15,938 nt of DNA from Bacteroidota bacterium (lineage in GTDB: Bacteria > Bacteroidota > Bacteroidia > Chitinophagales > Chitinophagaceae), in NCBI GenBank assembly GCA_030831005.1, contig JAURLW010000126.1, positions 1 through 15,938 on the forward strand, written 5' to 3'. How positions within the stretch are numbered: the stretch's first letter is position 1; the number at the start of each line of letters is the position of its first letter. The position numbers and the translations under genes are program-made. Below the pieces are notes generated by a model. It saw nothing but the letters and a program-made list of their open reading frames with translations. It was not told the DNA's origin and did no database searches. Positions 13,336 to 15,938 of the stretch are shown one piece after another.

Positions 13336-13515
13336 ATGGCTAAAATTAAAGTAACACAAGTAAAAAGCGGTATTGATCGCTCGTTGCGTCAAAAACGCAC
13401 ATTGATTGCATTGGGCTTGAAAAAAGTTCATGGTCAAGTGGAAGTTGAAGCAACTCCTCAAATATTAGGTATGGTGAACAAAGTACACCATCTAGTAAAA
13501 GTGGAAAATTTATAA
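13336..13515 (+). CDS. rpmD: Ribosomal protein L30 (uL30)
   Basis: Small 50S protein that binds domain II/V rRNA. The ATG at 13336 opens a 59-codon frame ending TAA at 13513-13515. The product starts AKIKVTQVKSGIDRSLRQKR, continues TLIALGLKKVHGQVEVEATP and ends ILGMVNKVHHLVKVENL. This is the standard bacterial L30 pattern (short beta-alpha-beta fold, LGLKK, and GMV..V.HLV). Its place between rpsE and rplO is the usual one. Confidence 0.96.
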   Translation: MAKIKVTQVKSGIDRSLRQKRTLIALGLKKVHGQVEVEATPQILGMVNKVHHLVKVENL

Positions 13516-13530
13516 TTTATTTTATCAACC

Positions 13531-13565
13531 AATTTGCGAGCGGTTACACATATTCCGCGCAAGTT
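13531..13565 (+). promoter_or_regulatory. Hairpin in the rpmD-rplO spacer
   Basis: AATTTGC (13531-13537) pairs with GCAAGTT (13559-13565, one G-T pair), and GCGG (13540-13543) with CCGC (13555-13558). Only a two-base bulge (GA) lies between, and the loop has 11 bases. That is 11 pairs and, with its GCGG core, one of the most stable-looking stems in the cluster. It ends 15 bases before the rplO ATG and has no T-run, so it is not a terminator; a leader or processing element is inferred. Confidence 0.55.
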
Positions 13566-13580
13566 CAAAAAATGTAAGGT

Positions 13581-14027
13581 ATGCAATTACACAATTTAAA
13601 ACCAGCTGAAGGTTCGGTTAAAAAAACAAAAAGAATCGGTAGAGGAGAAGGAAGTGGTCATGGTGGAACATCTACTAGAGGTAATAAAGGTCAACAAGCT
13701 CGTACAGGTTCTCAATCTAAGAGAGGTCACGAAGGTGGACAGATGCCTATCCAACGTAGAATGCCTAAAAGAGGTTTCAAAAATAATAATAGAGTAGAAT
13801 TCAAAGTATTCAATTTAGGTCAATTAGATCATTTGATTGAAAAATATACCATCACTGAATTTACTTTAGATAACTTATACGTAAATGGTTTAATCAACCG
13901 CACAGATGTAGTTAAAATCTTAGGTGCAGGTGAAGTAAAATCTAAAATTCCATTCAAAATTAACGCCATCAGTGCAAAAGCAAAAGAAGCGCTTGAAGCA
14001 GCTGGATGCACAGTAGAATTACTATAA
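13581..14027 (+). CDS. rplO: Ribosomal protein L15 (uL15)
   Basis: Late-assembling 50S protein. The 148-residue product has the glycine-rich rRNA-binding N-terminus (KRIGRGEGSGHGGTSTRGNK, GQQARTG) and then GGQMPIQRRMPKRGFKN. The C-terminal globular domain has FNLGQLDHLIEKY and ISAKAKEALEAAGCTVE. Length is normal. The ATG at 13581 is preceded, in frame, by an ATG-TAA start-stop pair at 13572-13577. A strong terminator follows the gene. Confidence 0.97.
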   Translation: MQLHNLKPAEGSVKKTKRIGRGEGSGHGGTSTRGNKGQQARTGSQSKRGHEGGQMPIQRRMPKRGFKNNNRVEFKVFNLGQLDHLIEKYTITEFTLDNLYVNGLINRTDVVKILGAGEVKSKIPFKINAISAKAKEALEAAGCTVELL

Positions 14028-14040
14028 TTTTTGTACTTTG

Positions 14041-14071
14041 AAAGACGCATTTGGAAAAGTGCGTCTTTTTT
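14041..14071 (+). terminator. Strong intrinsic terminator between rplO and secY
   Basis: AAAGACGCA (14041-14049) pairs perfectly with TGCGTCTTT (14060-14068). The stem continues inward by three pairs (one T-G) to a GGAA loop (14053-14056), a GNRA-type tetraloop. Six T (14066-14071) end the structure. Stem, loop and T-run all fit a Rho-independent terminator. It starts 13 bases after the rplO stop. Confidence 0.85.
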
Positions 14072-14109
14072 AGTTTATTCGCTTTTTATTTAGTTAAACT
14101 CATTTACCT

Positions 14110-15444
14110 GTGAAGAAATTTATCACAACTTTAAAAAATATTTGGAGCATTGATGAGCTCCGTAATCGTATTGTTTTTACACTTACTTTGGTATTGATTT
14201 ATCGCGTTGGTTGTTACATTACCTTACCAGGAATCAATCCCGTAAACCTTACCTTAAACAGTGGTAAAGAAGGTTTATTAGGTTTGTTCAATATGTTTGC
14301 AGGTGGTGCATTTAGTCGTGCATCTATCTTTGCATTAGGTGTAATGCCGTATATCTCTGCTTCTATCTTTATGCAGTTAGCGGGTATCATTATCCCTCAA
14401 GTTGCAAAAATGCAAAAAGAAGAAAGTGGTCGTAGAACGATTAACCAATACACACGTTACCTAACGGTATTAGTAACGGCTTTCCAAGCAAGTGCTTATA
14501 TCGCTTATTTAAGAACACAATCTGCTGCAGCTATCGCTCCAGAGTTTGGTGGTTTATTATTCTCTATGTCTACTATTATCGTATTAACTGCAGGTACATT
14601 ATTTGTAATGTGGTTAGGCGAAAAAATTACAGATAAAGGAATTGGCAATGGTACTTCATTAATCATCATGGTGGGTATCTTAGCACGTCTTCCAGAATCT
14701 TTGTTATATGAGTTTAGCTCTAAAAACACAGGTGCTGGTGTAGGTGGTATGTTGGTTTTCTTAATCGAAATAGCAATGTTTATTGCAGTTATCGTTGGTT
14801 TAATTTTATTAACGCAAGGTACACGTCGCATTCCTTTAAACTATGCTCGTAAAATTGTAGGTGGTGCAAAAGATGTAAGCAGCTCAAGAGATTTCATTCC
14901 TTTGAAAGTAAACTCTTCTGGTGTAATGCCAATTATCTTTGCGCAAGCAATCATGTTTATTCCGGCTACTATTTTAGGATTTACAAACAACGAAAGTGCT
15001 CAAGGTGTAATTCGTGCTTTATCAGATAATACGTCGCTATGGTATAATATTGCTTATGCAGTATTAGTAATTGGATTTACGTATTTCTATACGGCGCTTA
15101 TTTTTAATCCAACTGAAATTGCGGATAACTTAAAACGTAATAATAGTTTTGTACCTGGAGTAAAACCAGGCGAAGATACCGCTAACTATATTGCTACTAT
15201 CATGGATCGTATTACCTTACCAGGTGCTGTGTTCTTAGCGGTTGCAGGTATCTTACCCGGTATTGCATCATTGTTGCATGTAACTAGTGGCTTTGCTTCT
15301 TTTTATGGAGGTACTTCTATGTTGATTGGTGTAGGTGTTATCTTAGATACATTACAACAAATAGAAAGCCATTTATTAATGCGTCAGTATGATGGATTAA
15401 TGAAAACTGGCAGAATTACTGGCCGTCAAGCCACTACTATATAA
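14110..15444 (+). CDS. secY: Protein translocase channel subunit SecY, GTG start
   Basis: Central membrane channel of the Sec translocon, working with SecE, SecG, SecA and ribosomes. The 444-residue product opens KKFITTLKNIWSIDELRNRI, then ten hydrophobic segments in the usual SecY order. Clear blocks are FNMFAGGAFSRASIFALGVM (plug region), PYISASIFMQL, RRTINQYTRYLT, GIGNGTSLIIM, the cytoplasmic loop GTRRIPLNYARKIVGG, IPLKVNSSGVMPIIFAQA, NPTEIADNLKRNN and PGVKPGEDTANYI. GTG at 14110 gives the family N-terminus. It is separated from rplO by a strong terminator, and no TAnnTTTG box is seen in the 38 bases after that terminator. Confidence 0.97.
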   Translation: MKKFITTLKNIWSIDELRNRIVFTLTLVLIYRVGCYITLPGINPVNLTLNSGKEGLLGLFNMFAGGAFSRASIFALGVMPYISASIFMQLAGIIIPQVAKMQKEESGRRTINQYTRYLTVLVTAFQASAYIAYLRTQSAAAIAPEFGGLLFSMSTIIVLTAGTLFVMWLGEKITDKGIGNGTSLIIMVGILARLPESLLYEFSSKNTGAGVGGMLVFLIEIAMFIAVIVGLILLTQGTRRIPLNYARKIVGGAKDVSSSRDFIPLKVNSSGVMPIIFAQAIMFIPATILGFTNNESAQGVIRALSDNTSLWYNIAYAVLVIGFTYFYTALIFNPTEIADNLKRNNSFVPGVKPGEDTANYIATIMDRITLPGAVFLAVAGILPGIASLLHVTSGFASFYGGTSMLIGVGVILDTLQQIESHLLMRQYDGLMKTGRITGRQATTI

Positions 15445-15454
15445 TATTTTGTAG

Positions 15455-15938
15455 ATGATACATATTCGTACAAACGAAGAAATTGAATTAATTAGAAAAA
15501 GCGCCTTAATGGTTAGTGCCACCTTAACAGAGGTGGCAAAATTTTTAAAGGAAGGTATTACTACTTCTTCCATCGATGCTATGGCAGAACAATTCATTCG
15601 TGATAACGGTGGGGTGCCTTCATTTAAAGGTTATGGTGGGTTTCCTGCTTCTTTATGCATTTCGGTGAATGAGGTAGTCGTGCATGGTTTCCCGAGTGAT
15701 TATGTGCTTAAAGATGGCGATATCATCTCTGTAGACTGTGGCGTTTATATGAACGGATATCATGGCGATAGCGCTTATACATTTGCTATTGGCAACGTAG
15801 CACCAGAGACATTGAAATTATTACAAGTTACTAAGCAATCATTATATAAAGGCATTGCAGAAGCTAAAGAAAATAACCGTGTTGGTGATATTTCTTTTGC
15901 TATTGAAAATTATACGCACAAAGAACATGGTTATGGCG
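15455..15938 (+). CDS. map: Type I methionine aminopeptidase, N-terminal part (cut by window end)
   Basis: Cytosolic metallopeptidase that removes the initiator methionine from new proteins. 161 codons are present and the frame is open at the window end. The start MIHIRTNEEIELIRKSALMV is family-like. FKGYGGFPASLCISVNEVVV is followed by HGFP with the conserved His77. Metal ligands Asp94 (VDCGVYMNGYHGD) and Asp105 (GDSAYTF) correspond to E. coli Asp97 and Asp108. The remaining ligands (one His, two Glu) lie beyond the window. It starts 10 bases after the secY stop, so the two are probably co-transcribed. The order secY-map, with infA next, is the usual one in this phylum (recalled). Confidence 0.96.
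   Translation, partial: MIHIRTNEEIELIRKSALMVSATLTEVAKFLKEGITTSSIDAMAEQFIRDNGGVPSFKGYGGFPASLCISVNEVVVHGFPSDYVLKDGDIISVDCGVYMNGYHGDSAYTFAIGNVAPETLKLLQVTKQSLYKGIAEAKENNRVGDISFAIENYTHKEHGYG

Noticed and set aside
13572..13577. ATG-TAA start-stop pair upstream of rplO, with another at 11201-11206 overlapping the rpsN stop
   Set aside because: Six-base matches of this kind are expected by chance in A/T-rich spacers; nothing else supports a regulatory role.
1..15938. CRISPR arrays, insertion sequences, integrase or toxin-antitoxin genes, signs of recent transfer
   Set aside because: No direct-repeat arrays, transposase-like frames or terminal repeats were seen; composition looks even and gene order is the conserved ribosomal one.

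Overview
This window comes from a low-GC member of the Bacteroidota. Three things point there: the r-protein genes have A/T-rich start regions with almost no Shine-Dalgarno sequence, at least one clean Bacteroidota promoter (TTTG, 19-nt spacer, TAnnTTTG) precedes rpsJ, and the window opens with the C-terminal half of a DUF4175 protein, a family I know from this phylum. The order secY-map after the spc genes also fits. I cannot name a genus; Chitinophagales or a related lineage is only a guess.

Layout. 1-1547: 3' part of a DUF4175 gene, followed by a probable terminator. 1664-2134: small unrecognised membrane protein. 2148-2687 (minus): thioredoxin-fold lipoprotein with a CGHC motif, convergent with the previous gene. 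2717-3988: rarA, divergent from the lipoprotein gene by under 30 bases. 4085-14027: one continuous ribosomal-protein cluster equivalent to the E. coli S10 and spc operons: rpsJ, rplC, rplD, rplW, rplB, rpsS, rplV, rpsC, rplP, rpmC, rpsQ, rplN, rplX, rplE, rpsN, rpsH, rplF, rplR, rpsE, rpmD, rplO. A strong hairpin/T-tract terminator then precedes secY (14110-15444), which is followed after 10 bases by the 5' part of map (cut by the window end). No stretch over 300 bases lacks a gene.

The proteins are ordinary and intact: ribosome subunits plus the translocon channel and the N-terminal methionine trimming enzyme that act on what the ribosome makes. No new protein system is visible. What stands out is in the spacers. 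About half the junctions of the cluster hold a distinct inverted repeat, some very good (14 pairs before rpsN, 11 pairs before rplO, 12 pairs before secY). A near-identical '-7 box plus short hairpin' module occurs before both rpsJ and rplX, a third promoter-like box with an adjoining perfect inverted repeat lies before rplR, and the rpsJ-rplC spacer can fold in two mutually exclusive ways. These suggest internal transcription starts, attenuation or RNA processing that divides the long operon into expression units. All regulatory readings are inference from sequence; no folding program or comparison was run.
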